NCBI GenBank assembly: GCA_018679315.1
Contig: JAHHLF010000046.1
Span: forward strand, 1-6,762
Source of the DNA: Bacteroidia bacterium
Lineage (GTDB): Bacteria; Bacteroidota; Bacteroidia; Flavobacteriales; Flavobacteriaceae
Reading direction: 5' to 3'
Length of the DNA: 6,762 bases
This document shows positions 1-5,551 of this stretch, one piece after another. Both the position numbers and the translations under genes were made by a program. How positions within the stretch are numbered: position 1 is the first letter of the stretch; the number at the start of each line of letters is the position of its first letter. The notes below the pieces were generated by a model, which was given only the letters and a program-made list of their open reading frames with translations, made no database searches and was not told where the DNA came from.

Positions 1-518
1 GTCACAATATAAAAAGCCATGATGGGCAATACGGCACCATTCATGGTCATGGAAACCGACATCTTGTCTAAGGGGATCCCGTCAAACAGGATCTTCATGT
101 CTTCAATAGAATCAATTGCCACTCCGGCCATTCCTACATCTCCTACCACACGTTCGTGATCGCTGTCATAACCCCGGTGTGTTGGCAGGTCAAATGCTAC
201 AGATAGTCCTTTTTGACCAGCTGCCAGGTTGCGCCTGTAAAAGGCATTACTTTCTTCGGCTGTAGAAAAACCTGCATATTGTCTGATGGTCCAGGGTCTG
301 CGTACATACATGGTAGAATAAGGGCCACGCAGATAGGGTGGTATGCCAGCGGCAAAGTCGAGATGTTCCAGATTTCGGATATCTCCTGGACCATAAATGG
401 GTTGCACATCTATACCCTCGGCGGTATTAAAGTTGTTTGCCTCGCCCTCCGAAGTTTTAACGGAGGAGGGTTGGCCGACTGTCTTTAGTTTAAGGTGTTG
501 CAGATTTTTTCTACCCAT
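1..518 (-). CDS. mutB: Methylmalonyl-CoA mutase large (catalytic) subunit, N-terminal part
   Basis: This is the cobalamin-dependent enzyme that interconverts succinyl-CoA and (R)-methylmalonyl-CoA in propionate metabolism. Only the first 172 codons are present; the gene runs off the left edge, and full-length members have about 700 residues. The visible part is the start of the substrate-binding TIM barrel. Residues 67-81 hold the CoA/substrate segment YSTMYVRRPWTIRQY; by recalled alignment to the Propionibacterium enzyme, Tyr67, Thr69, Arg74, Thr77, Arg79 and Tyr81 match its Tyr75, Thr77, Arg82, Thr85, Arg87 and active-site Tyr89. Strongly conserved blocks follow at 94-120 (YRRNLAAGQKGLSVAFDLPT, then HRGYDSD) and 153-166 (MSVSMTMNGAVLPI). 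These residues identify the catalytic subunit. The ATG at 516-518 overlaps the mutA stop by 8 nt, so translation is probably coupled. The cobalamin-binding DxHxxG motif would lie outside the window and cannot be checked. Family assignment is very secure. Confidence 0.95.
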   Translation of the reverse strand, partial: MGRKNLQHLKLKTVGQPSSVKTSEGEANNFNTAEGIDVQPIYGPGDIRNLEHLDFAAGIPPYLRGPYSTMYVRRPWTIRQYAGFSTAEESNAFYRRNLAAGQKGLSVAFDLPTHRGYDSDHERVVGDVGMAGVAIDSIEDMKILFDGIPLDKMSVSMTMNGAVLPIMAFYIV

Positions 519-1848
519 CTTTCATCCGTTCTTTTTCCACCGTTGAGGCTAGTCGTTTAGGTACGATGGGTTCTACTTCTGTCCTGCGAGCTTCTTTTTG
601 TATAAAGGGAGCAAAATCCAATTGATCTAGTACAGATTCTTCTTCATTTACATAGGCATTGGCGCCTACTAACTTTTCATTACCTGCATCAAAATCTTCC
701 TCTTGTGCTTTTGCTTGTTCCCTGATCTTTTTTTGGAGCATACCCGATCTGAGATGCTGGTAATAGCCGCCAGAAGCTTCTAGTTCTTTGAAAAGCGATA
801 AGGCTTTCTGGGCCAGTTGTTCGGTCAGACTTTCGATATAGTATGACCCGTCTGCCGGATTATTCACTTTATCCAAATAACTTTCATGTTTCAGGATGCG
901 TAATTGGTTTAAAGCGATGCGACTACTAAACTCATTTTCGTATTTAAAATGACTGTCATACGGACGATTCACTACCGTATCGGCGCCACCTTGGATAGCC
1001 GACATGCATTCTAGGGTAGTACGCAGCAGATTGGAATTATAATCAAAAGTGGTTTTATTTCTCAGCGAAGGTTCGGCTATAATATGGCACGGGGCATCCA
1101 GGCCATATTCAGCTGCCAGGGTGTCCCATAACCAGCGAAGCGCTCTCAACTTAGCGATCTCAAAAAAATAATTCCCGTCAATGGCAGTTTTAAAGACAAA
1201 GGGTTTCGGGTCCAGGCCGTGTTGCACTCCAAAATTCAGGTATTCATTTGCTTGAAGCAATCCATAGGCCAATTGCTGAATGCGATTAGCGCCGGCATTT
1301 TGAAAAAGCCCTGTATCTACGGCACAGACATAGGGCGCTTTAGAATGCTGCAGCAGGAATTGCAGGATGGCGTGATCTTCTGAATTGCTTTTATTCCAGT
1401 TCCCGGTACGAGAAAGAGTTCCCAGGAGATCAATATTAAGGGCATAATGGGCATAATCTCTAAAAATTCCTTCTACTCGGGCTATGAACTCCTGAGATAA
1501 AAAATCCATTTCCAGATGGATAAAGATTCCCCGGCTCATTGCCTTTTCAAGAAGTGCTTTGGGTATTTCACCTGCCTCTGAAAATTTAATAACGATGGTT
1601 TCCAGATCACTGGGATAGTTGTCTCCTGAGGAAATCCTTTGTCCCAATTTCCACGACTCGGCCAGCGAATTTGAATATGTTTCCAAGTCATTTTCGGCCG
1701 TATAGAAGGGCCTTACATCTATTCCCTCAGCCGACTGCCAAATCAAAGTCTCATTGTAGTCGGCACCTTTCAGGTCTGCATGGATCTTCTGTTTCCACTG
1801 TTTTTCAGTAACAGGATCAAATTCAGAAAAGAGGTTATTCTTCTTCAT
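511..1848 (-). CDS. mutA: Methylmalonyl-CoA mutase small (beta) subunit, short form
   Basis: This is the structural partner of MutB; in studied heterodimers it carries no catalytic centre. The 445 residues follow the mutase barrel. The N-terminal segment runs through WKQKIHADLKGAD (18-30) and EGIDVRPFYT (41-50), then come QNAGANRIQQLAYGL (183-197), the core block LLRTTLECMSAIQGGAD (274-290) and NPADGSYYIESLTEQLAQKA (330-349). The protein stops near residue 445 in a charged tail, whereas the Propionibacterium subunit has about 640. The C-terminal flavodoxin-like cobalamin-binding domain is therefore absent and no DxHxxG motif is seen. I believe this short form is usual in flavobacteria. The start overlaps the upstream division gene by 14 nt and the 3' end overlaps mutB by 8 nt. 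An AAGGAGG (minus strand, 1849-1855) abuts the ATG with no spacer, too close for an ordinary ribosome site, and no alternative start codon lies just downstream. Confidence 0.93.
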   Translation of the reverse strand: MKKNNLFSEFDPVTEKQWKQKIHADLKGADYNETLIWQSAEGIDVRPFYTAENDLETYSNSLAESWKLGQRISSGDNYPSDLETIVIKFSEAGEIPKALLEKAMSRGIFIHLEMDFLSQEFIARVEGIFRDYAHYALNIDLLGTLSRTGNWNKSNSEDHAILQFLLQHSKAPYVCAVDTGLFQNAGANRIQQLAYGLLQANEYLNFGVQHGLDPKPFVFKTAIDGNYFFEIAKLRALRWLWDTLAAEYGLDAPCHIIAEPSLRNKTTFDYNSNLLRTTLECMSAIQGGADTVVNRPYDSHFKYENEFSSRIALNQLRILKHESYLDKVNNPADGSYYIESLTEQLAQKALSLFKELEASGGYYQHLRSGMLQKKIREQAKAQEEDFDAGNEKLVGANAYVNEEESVLDQLDFAPFIQKEARRTEVEPIVPKRLASTVEKERMKDG

Positions 1849-2173
1849 CCTCCTTGTTTTTCAAACTGTCCTCGTATTCAATAAGGAATATTTCTTCCTT
1901 AGGTTTTTTGAGATAGTATTTTTCCCTGGCGAATTTTTCTAATTCTTCGGGATCGGATAATTTTTCAATTATGGCCTTATCTCTGGCGATCTCCTCTTCC
2001 AGGAATTCCTTTTGTTTTTCCAGTTTCTTTACCTCTCTTCGCAGTTCCCGATGGATCAGCAGCGAATTCGTATCAAAAAAAAGCATCCAGATCAGAAATA
2101 CTGTCAGCACGAGCACATAAGCGTTCGTGAAGAACCGGAACCACTTATTTTGGCGCCATTCTTTTAATCCCAT
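1835..2173 (-). CDS. FtsB/DivIC-type septum formation protein
   Basis: This is a small bitopic division protein of 112 residues. A basic, aromatic N-terminus (residues 1-15) is followed by one membrane helix at about 17-34, then a heptad-rich coiled coil at about 40-72. The conserved C-terminal DivIC/FtsB block follows: PEELEKFAREKYYLKKPKEE, then IFLIE, at 75-99. The tail (101-112) is strongly acidic, ending EDEEE. In other bacteria FtsB/DivIC binds FtsL and FtsQ/DivIB to activate septal peptidoglycan synthesis at the inner membrane; function here is inferred from that family. Length and layout are normal. The gene sits between udk (its ATG shares one base with the udk stop, TGATG) and mutA (14-nt overlap), so it is probably made by coupled translation from the udk promoter. 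Whether it is closer to FtsB or DivIC cannot be settled by eye, so no symbol is given. Confidence 0.9.
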   Translation of the reverse strand: MGLKEWRQNKWFRFFTNAYVLVLTVFLIWMLFFDTNSLLIHRELRREVKKLEKQKEFLEEEIARDKAIIEKLSDPEELEKFAREKYYLKKPKEEIFLIEYEDSLKNKEDEEE

Positions 2174-2784
2174 CAGGCTTGGAGCTTTTCGTTAATGATC
2201 GTACGCACTATATCTACAGCCACTGTATTGTAATGGTTGTTTGGGATTATAATGTCTGCATATTCCTTAGTAGGTTCAATGAACTGCTCGTGCATTGGCT
2301 TTAATGTCGACTGGTAACGTGTTAGCACTTCTGTCAGGTCGCGTCCCCTTTCGTTAATATCGCGTTTGAGTCGGCGTATGAGTCGCTCGTCCGAATCGGC
2401 ATGTACATAGATCTTTATATCGCACATCTCCCGGATTTGCTGATTTGTCATAATCAGGATCCCTTCGACGATCATCACTTTTTTAGGATAGATTTCTACT
2501 GTTTCCGAGGTCCGGTTGTGTTCGTGAAAGGAATAGACCGGTTGTTCAATCGGACTGCCTGATTTAAGGGTTATGAGATGTTCTGATAAGAGCTCAAAAT
2601 CGATCGCATGCGGGTGATCAAAATTGATCTCCTCCCGCTCCTGGTAGGTTAGATGTGAGAGATCTTGATAATATGCATCCTGTGAAATAACACCTACTTC
2701 GTCCTGAGAGAGTTCGTTTACTATCTGGTTAACAACCGTTGTTTTACCACATCCTGTACCACCCCCAATTCCTATGATCAGCAT
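2173..2784 (-). CDS. udk: Uridine kinase
   Basis: This enzyme phosphorylates uridine, and usually cytidine, to UMP/CMP with ATP or GTP in cytoplasmic pyrimidine salvage. The 203 residues match the usual size. The P-loop is GGGTGCGKTT (7-16), with CGKT where many homologues read SGKS. The nucleoside-binding DAYYQDLSH is at 36-44, NFDHPHAIDF at 54-63, PVYSFHEHNR at 82-91, the Walker B-like VMIVEGIL at 103-110, the arginine-rich lid RLIRRLKRDINERGRD at 134-149 and the C-terminal FIEPTKEYADIIIP at 168-181. The ATG at 2782-2784 starts only seven codons before the P-loop, the right distance for the family. It is the first gene of the leftward unit, so it probably sets expression of the division and mutase genes behind it. 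A TAnnTTTG box lies 17-24 nt upstream, implying a very short 5' leader. Confidence 0.96.
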   Translation of the reverse strand: MLIIGIGGGTGCGKTTVVNQIVNELSQDEVGVISQDAYYQDLSHLTYQEREEINFDHPHAIDFELLSEHLITLKSGSPIEQPVYSFHEHNRTSETVEIYPKKVMIVEGILIMTNQQIREMCDIKIYVHADSDERLIRRLKRDINERGRDLTEVLTRYQSTLKPMHEQFIEPTKEYADIIIPNNHYNTVAVDIVRTIINEKLQA

Positions 2785-2800
2785 TCCTGTGAGTTTAGGT

Positions 2801-2808
2801 CAAAATTA
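2801..2808 (-). promoter_or_regulatory. Candidate -7 promoter element for the udk operon
   Basis: Read on the minus strand this is TAATTTTG, an exact match to the Bacteroidota sigma-A -7 consensus TAnnTTTG. Transcription would start near 2795, giving a leader of about 10 nt before the udk ATG. No good -33 TTTG lies at the expected distance; the sequence there is only A/G-rich. It is the best leftward match in the 220-nt divergent gap. It is moderately supported because an 8-base pattern with two free positions can occur by chance in AT-rich DNA. Confidence 0.45.
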
Positions 2809-2897
2809 GTGAATAATGATTTTCCATCCTTTTCATTTACTTTAGTTGTTTCTGTCCATTGGGATAATCTTTGGCAAGGGTACAACTGAGTGACAAG

Positions 2898-2925
2898 TTA
2901 AAACATGATTTTATTCATGTTTTAA
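2898..2925. promoter_or_regulatory. Perfect inverted repeat, candidate operator upstream of the PPK2 genes
   Basis: The arms TTAAAACATGA (2898-2908) and TCATGTTTTAA (2915-2925) are exact reverse complements of 11 bp, separated by TTTTAT. With only two G:C pairs per arm and no downstream T-run, it would be a weak RNA hairpin and a poor terminator. It also lies where no genes converge. Its position fits a dimeric regulator's binding site better: it ends 15 nt before the rightward TAnnTTTG box and its right arm covers the expected -33 position. It is about 90 nt from the leftward box, so it more likely controls the PPK2 unit. The regulator is unknown and none is encoded in the window. Confidence 0.6.
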
Positions 2926-2940
2926 AGGACTTAGCGCTGT

Positions 2941-2948
2941 TATTTTTG
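2941..2948 (+). promoter_or_regulatory. Candidate -7 promoter element for the PPK2 operon
   Basis: TATTTTTG matches the Bacteroidota -7 consensus TAnnTTTG exactly. The -33 region (about 2918-2923) reads TGTTTT, a partial match to TTTG, and lies inside the right arm of the perfect inverted repeat at 2898-2925. Transcription would begin near 2954, leaving an AT-rich leader of about 50 nt before the first PPK2 start at 3005. That leader has no Shine-Dalgarno sequence, which is normal for the phylum. Confidence 0.45.
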
Positions 2949-3004
2949 GAGCTGCGTTGTTATTCAAAAGTTTTAAACTGCCTTACTAAACTGTTTAAAT
3001 TTTT

Positions 3005-3853
3005 ATGACCTATACATCAGATCATTTACTGGAAGCCAAGACCCGCAAGGAGTTGATCAAGATTGCCAAACGTGAAGGTATCGATATTAAGCGAGTTTTA
3101 TCCAAATTAAAATATGAAGTGGAATTGAGGAAACTTCAAAGTGAACTGGTCAGTCTTCAGAACCACGTAGCCAAAAATAAATTAAGGGTAGCCATAATTT
3201 TTGAAGGACGGGATGCCTCCGGGAAAGGAGGCTCTATCAAACGATTTAAAGAACATTTAAATCCGCGTTCTTCGCAAGTTGTGGCCTTAACTAAGCCTAC
3301 CGAGGTTGAAAGGGGTCAGTGGTATTTCAGGCGTTATATCAAAGTACTGCCTAATCCGGGAGAGATCGTTTTTTTCGACCGAAGTTGGTATAACCGCGCT
3401 GTCGTAGAACCTGTTATGGGATTTTGCGATGATGCCCAGTACCGCAAATTCATGGTGCAGGTGCCCGAATTTGAACATTTGCTTTACGAAGACAATGTAA
3501 AAGTCATCAAGTTCTGGTTCTCCATCTCTAAGGAGGAACAGAAAAAACGCTTTGAAGCGAGACTTAAGAACCCACTCAAGCGATGGAAATTCAGTCCTGT
3601 AGATATGAAAGGCCAGGAGCTTTGGGACAAGTATACTCATTACAAGGAACAGATGTTCAGTAAGACACATACGACCTTCAGTCCCTGGATGATCGTCAAA
3701 ACCAATAACAAAAGGGAAGCACGTATTGAAAGCATGCGTTATGTGCTCTCTGAATTTGAATATGAAGGCAAGGGAAAATCCGAAATCGCTTTAGTGCCTG
3801 ACCCGAACATAATTCTCAGGTATTACCGGTCTGCCGTACAAATAGATATATAA
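3005..3853 (+). CDS. ppk2: Polyphosphate kinase 2 (class I/II type), first copy
   Basis: PPK2 enzymes are cytoplasmic P-loop kinases that move phosphate between polyphosphate and nucleotides, generally favouring ATP/GTP synthesis. The 282 residues show the full single-domain layout: an N-terminal helical extension (1-60), Walker A EGRDASGKGG (67-76), the substrate segment NPRSSQVVALTKPTEVER (86-103), Walker B VFFDRSWYNRAVVEPVMGFC (122-141), the lid PLKRWKFSP (190-198) and PWMIV (227-231). The Walker A form GRDAxGKGG and the FDRSWYNRA motif separate it from class III PPK2s, which read more like ALDAxGKDG and NRSHYED; overall it resembles class I, the NDP-phosphorylating group. Its C-terminus (250-282, ending DPNIILRYYRSAVQIDI) extends about 30 residues beyond the second copy. 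The ATG follows an AT-rich leader with a candidate promoter and dyad upstream. Substrate preference (ADP, GDP or AMP) cannot be read from sequence alone. Confidence 0.93.
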   Translation: MTYTSDHLLEAKTRKELIKIAKREGIDIKRVLSKLKYEVELRKLQSELVSLQNHVAKNKLRVAIIFEGRDASGKGGSIKRFKEHLNPRSSQVVALTKPTEVERGQWYFRRYIKVLPNPGEIVFFDRSWYNRAVVEPVMGFCDDAQYRKFMVQVPEFEHLLYEDNVKVIKFWFSISKEEQKKRFEARLKNPLKRWKFSPVDMKGQELWDKYTHYKEQMFSKTHTTFSPWMIVKTNNKREARIESMRYVLSEFEYEGKGKSEIALVPDPNIILRYYRSAVQIDI

Positions 3854-3855
3854 CC

Positions 3856-4629
3856 ATGGAGAAGAAACAACTAAGTAAAGAAGAGGTTACCCTATTGAAT
3901 TCTAGATTGGGCTTGTATTCCTTGCTACGCACTAAGAAAGTGAACCTCTCCAACGCACTGGAGGAGACGGCTTATGAGACCGAACTGAAACAACATCAGG
4001 AAGAATTAATTAAGCTGCAGAATTGGGTGATCAAGAACGATAAGAAAGTGGTTGTTTTATTCGAAGGGCGTGATGCTGCCGGAAAAGGGGGTGCCATCCG
4101 GCGTATTACAGAATATATCAACCCGCGTCATTTTAAGATCGTGGCTTTGAATATTCCAACAGAAGATGAACGGAAGCAATGGTTTTTCCAGCGATATATC
4201 AACCAACTACCCAAGCCGGGGGAGCTCGTTTTTTTCGATCGCAGCTGGTATAACAGAGCTGTAGTAGAGCCTGTCAATCAGTTTTGCACCAAGGAGGAAT
4301 ACCAGGTTTTTATGGAGCAAGTAAACAGCTTTGAGAAGATGCTCATCCAGAGTGATACCTATTTGATCAAATTCTATTTGTCCATCACTAAAGAAGAGCA
4401 AGCCAGGCGATTTACTAATATAAAGCAGGATCCGCTAAAACGCTGGAAAATGACCCCACTAGATGAAAAGGCCCAGGAATTGTGGGATGAATATACCGCC
4501 TTTAAAGACCGCATGTTTGAAGAGACGAATACCAAAGAAGCCCCCTGGGTGATCGTAGATGCTAATAAGAAATCTACAGCGCGACTCGGATCGATCAAGC
4601 ATATCTTAAAAGTGATTCCATATGAGTAG
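3856..4629 (+). CDS. ppk2: Polyphosphate kinase 2 (class I/II type), second tandem copy
   Basis: This is a second PPK2 of 257 residues, beginning 2 nt after the first copy's stop, without a Shine-Dalgarno, so it is probably translated by coupling. All catalytic motifs are intact: Walker A EGRDAAGKGG (70-79), PTEDERKQWFFQRY (101-114), Walker B VFFDRSWYNRAVVEPVNQFC (125-144), lid PLKRWKMTP (193-201) and PWVIV (230-234). A hand alignment without gaps of residues 70-251 to residues 67-248 of the first copy gives about 102 identities in 182 (56%). This is an old duplication with both copies kept functional. The N-terminal 60 residues are unrelated in detail to the first copy, and the C-terminal extension is missing. 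Changes near Walker B (NQFC for MGFC) and after PNPR/INPR (HFKIVALNI for SSQVVALTK) lie close to the nucleotide and polyphosphate sites, so a different acceptor is possible but unproven. A heteromer of the two is also possible. Confidence 0.92.
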   Translation: MEKKQLSKEEVTLLNSRLGLYSLLRTKKVNLSNALEETAYETELKQHQEELIKLQNWVIKNDKKVVVLFEGRDAAGKGGAIRRITEYINPRHFKIVALNIPTEDERKQWFFQRYINQLPKPGELVFFDRSWYNRAVVEPVNQFCTKEEYQVFMEQVNSFEKMLIQSDTYLIKFYLSITKEEQARRFTNIKQDPLKRWKMTPLDEKAQELWDEYTAFKDRMFEETNTKEAPWVIVDANKKSTARLGSIKHILKVIPYE

Positions 4630-4660
4630 AGAATAATTGTCATAGAGAAATATTCAAGCC

Positions 4661-5383
4661 ATGTTGAAATTAGGCCAACTACTTCAAGAAAACAGGATAG
4701 CTAAACTCCTGGAGTTGGTCTTGGTCTTTTTCCTGGCAGCCGTATTCATTTACTTCTTTATGGATAGGAGTAATGAAAATCAGCTGCTCAATATGGGGAT
4801 CCTCTGGTTGGCCAATGTCTTTATGCTCCTCTGGGTCTGGGCCGGATTAAAATTGCGGGGTGAGGATTGCAGTAGCCTTGGACTTTCATTTAAACTTCCA
4901 ACACCAAAAGAGGCACTCAAAAATGTGGGCTTATCCCTGGTCGTTTTTGTGCTGGCCATGCTTGGTTTCGTATTAGGATCTATCGTGATGGCCAATATTA
5001 CGGGTATCCCTGAGCCATCAGACATGAGTGCCTATGACTATCTGAAAGATAATATTGGTTTGCTAATACTGTCGCTTCTCGGCATCTATATGGTTTCTTC
5101 TTTTGGTGAAGAAGTGGTCTACCGTGGCTTTCTCATAACCCGTATCACCGAATTGGTAGGTAACACAAAATGGGGACGAGTAGTAGCTGTACTGATCAGC
5201 GCTATCATCTTTGGTTTCGCGCATTATGGCTGGGGACCCATGGGCATTGTGCAAACCTTTTTTATGGGACTTGCTCTGGGCATCTGTTACTTGTGGTTAA
5301 AAAAGAAACTGTGGATCCTGGTACTGGCCCATGCCTATATGGATACGATTCTTATACTGCAATTGTTTATGGCAGGTTCATAG
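4661..5383 (+). CDS. CPBP-family intramembrane metalloprotease (CAAX protease-like)
   Basis: This is a 240-residue polytopic membrane protein with hydrophobic segments at about 17-33, 45-62, 88-112, 132-147, 172-188, 194-212 and 218-237. The three CPBP/Abi motifs are all present inside the membrane region: EExxxR as GEEVVYRGF (149-157; Glu150, Glu151, Arg155), FxxxH as FGFAH (184-188; His188) and HxxxD as HAYMD (224-228; His224, Asp228). These residues are the expected metal-binding and catalytic set of the Rce1-like family. Substrates of most bacterial members are unknown; some process prenylated proteins, peptides or anti-sigma factors, and some give bacteriocin self-immunity. It follows the second PPK2 gene by 31 nt without a visible promoter, so it is probably the last gene of that transcript. 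Its stop codon lies inside the first unit of a short repeat, and the last residues (MAGS) are encoded by that repeat boundary. Confidence 0.9.
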   Translation: MLKLGQLLQENRIAKLLELVLVFFLAAVFIYFFMDRSNENQLLNMGILWLANVFMLLWVWAGLKLRGEDCSSLGLSFKLPTPKEALKNVGLSLVVFVLAMLGFVLGSIVMANITGIPEPSDMSAYDYLKDNIGLLILSLLGIYMVSSFGEEVVYRGFLITRITELVGNTKWGRVVAVLISAIIFGFAHYGWGPMGIVQTFFMGLALGICYLWLKKKLWILVLAHAYMDTILILQLFMAGS

Positions 5384-5431
5384 TTCATAGCTTGCCTGCC
5401 GGCAGGCAGGTTCTTGGTTCATAGTTCCTAG
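5375..5431. repeat. 16-bp direct repeat pair flanking a palindrome
   Basis: GGTTCATAGTTCATAG (5375-5390) and GGTTCATAGTTCCTAG (5416-5431) match at 15 of 16 positions and lie on either side of the GC-rich palindrome at 5393-5408. The left copy is itself built of a TTCATAG repeat (TTCATAGTTCATAG) and contains the TAG stop of the protease gene. The arrangement resembles a non-coding dispersed repeat unit of Bacteroidota genomes rather than an insertion sequence: there is no transposase and no room for one. Confidence 0.7.
5393..5408. repeat. 16-bp perfect GC-rich palindrome (REP-like)
   Basis: TGCCTGCCGGCAGGCA is its own exact reverse complement and much richer in G+C than its surroundings. As RNA it could form a short strong hairpin 10 nt after the protease stop, but there is no T-run after it (AGGTTCTTGG follows), so it is not a classical terminator. 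When translated by chance it gives the peptide LPAGRQ, which I recall as a recurrent spurious sequence in predicted proteins; this fits a dispersed repeat. It may still help end or stabilise the PPK2-protease transcript. Confidence 0.75.
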
Positions 5432-5483
5432 ATCCAAGGGTCTTCATCTGGAATATTAAGAGCTAGAAACCAAAAGCCAAGAA
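5411..5483. repeat. Imperfect long inverted repeat in the protease-DUF gap
   Basis: TTCTTGG (5411-5417) can pair with CCAAGAA (5477-5483), and GTTCCTAG (5424-5431) with CTAGAAAC (5463-5470) with one mismatch. A 6/6 internal loop separates the two stems, and a 31-nt apical loop spans 5432-5462. Together with the adjacent palindrome this makes most of 5375-5483 repeat-derived and self-complementary. No reading frame, promoter box or T-tract stands out in it. The remainder of the gap (5484-5551) shows only AT-rich sequence before the next gene. Confidence 0.5.
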
Positions 5484-5551
5484 TTAAACCCTGAGAAATA
5501 TCATAGGTAATCTTTTCTAAAATCGCTTCCTTGCTGGAAATATTACTTGCC

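Noticed and set aside
197..488. Open frames on both strands over the start of mutB (197-409 minus, 213-488 plus)
   Set aside because: The true frame here is the minus-strand mutB reading, with near-perfect conservation. The others are shadows.
2865..2873. TAATCTTTG as a second rightward promoter box
   Set aside because: It has three rather than two bases between TA and TTTG and lies farther from the gene than the exact match at 2941-2948.
2898..2925. Bidirectional terminator at the dyad
   Set aside because: The flanking genes diverge, so there is no transcript to end, and the stem is AT-rich and weak.
3287..3670. Open antisense frame of 127 codons inside the first PPK2 gene; a similar antisense frame lies at 4207-4401 in the second copy
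   Set aside because: Both are mirror frames of conserved coding sequence, with no family resemblance and no leader features. Their similarity follows from the PPK2 paralogy.
5393..5408. Rho-independent terminator for the PPK2-protease unit
   Set aside because: The hairpin is GC-rich, but no T-run follows and the sequence fits a dispersed palindromic repeat better. A weak termination role is not excluded.
5170..5424. Plus-strand 84-codon frame overlapping the protease gene and ending through the palindrome
   Set aside because: It is out of frame with a conserved protease, and its end contains the LPAGRQ peptide produced by the repeat, a typical spurious translation.
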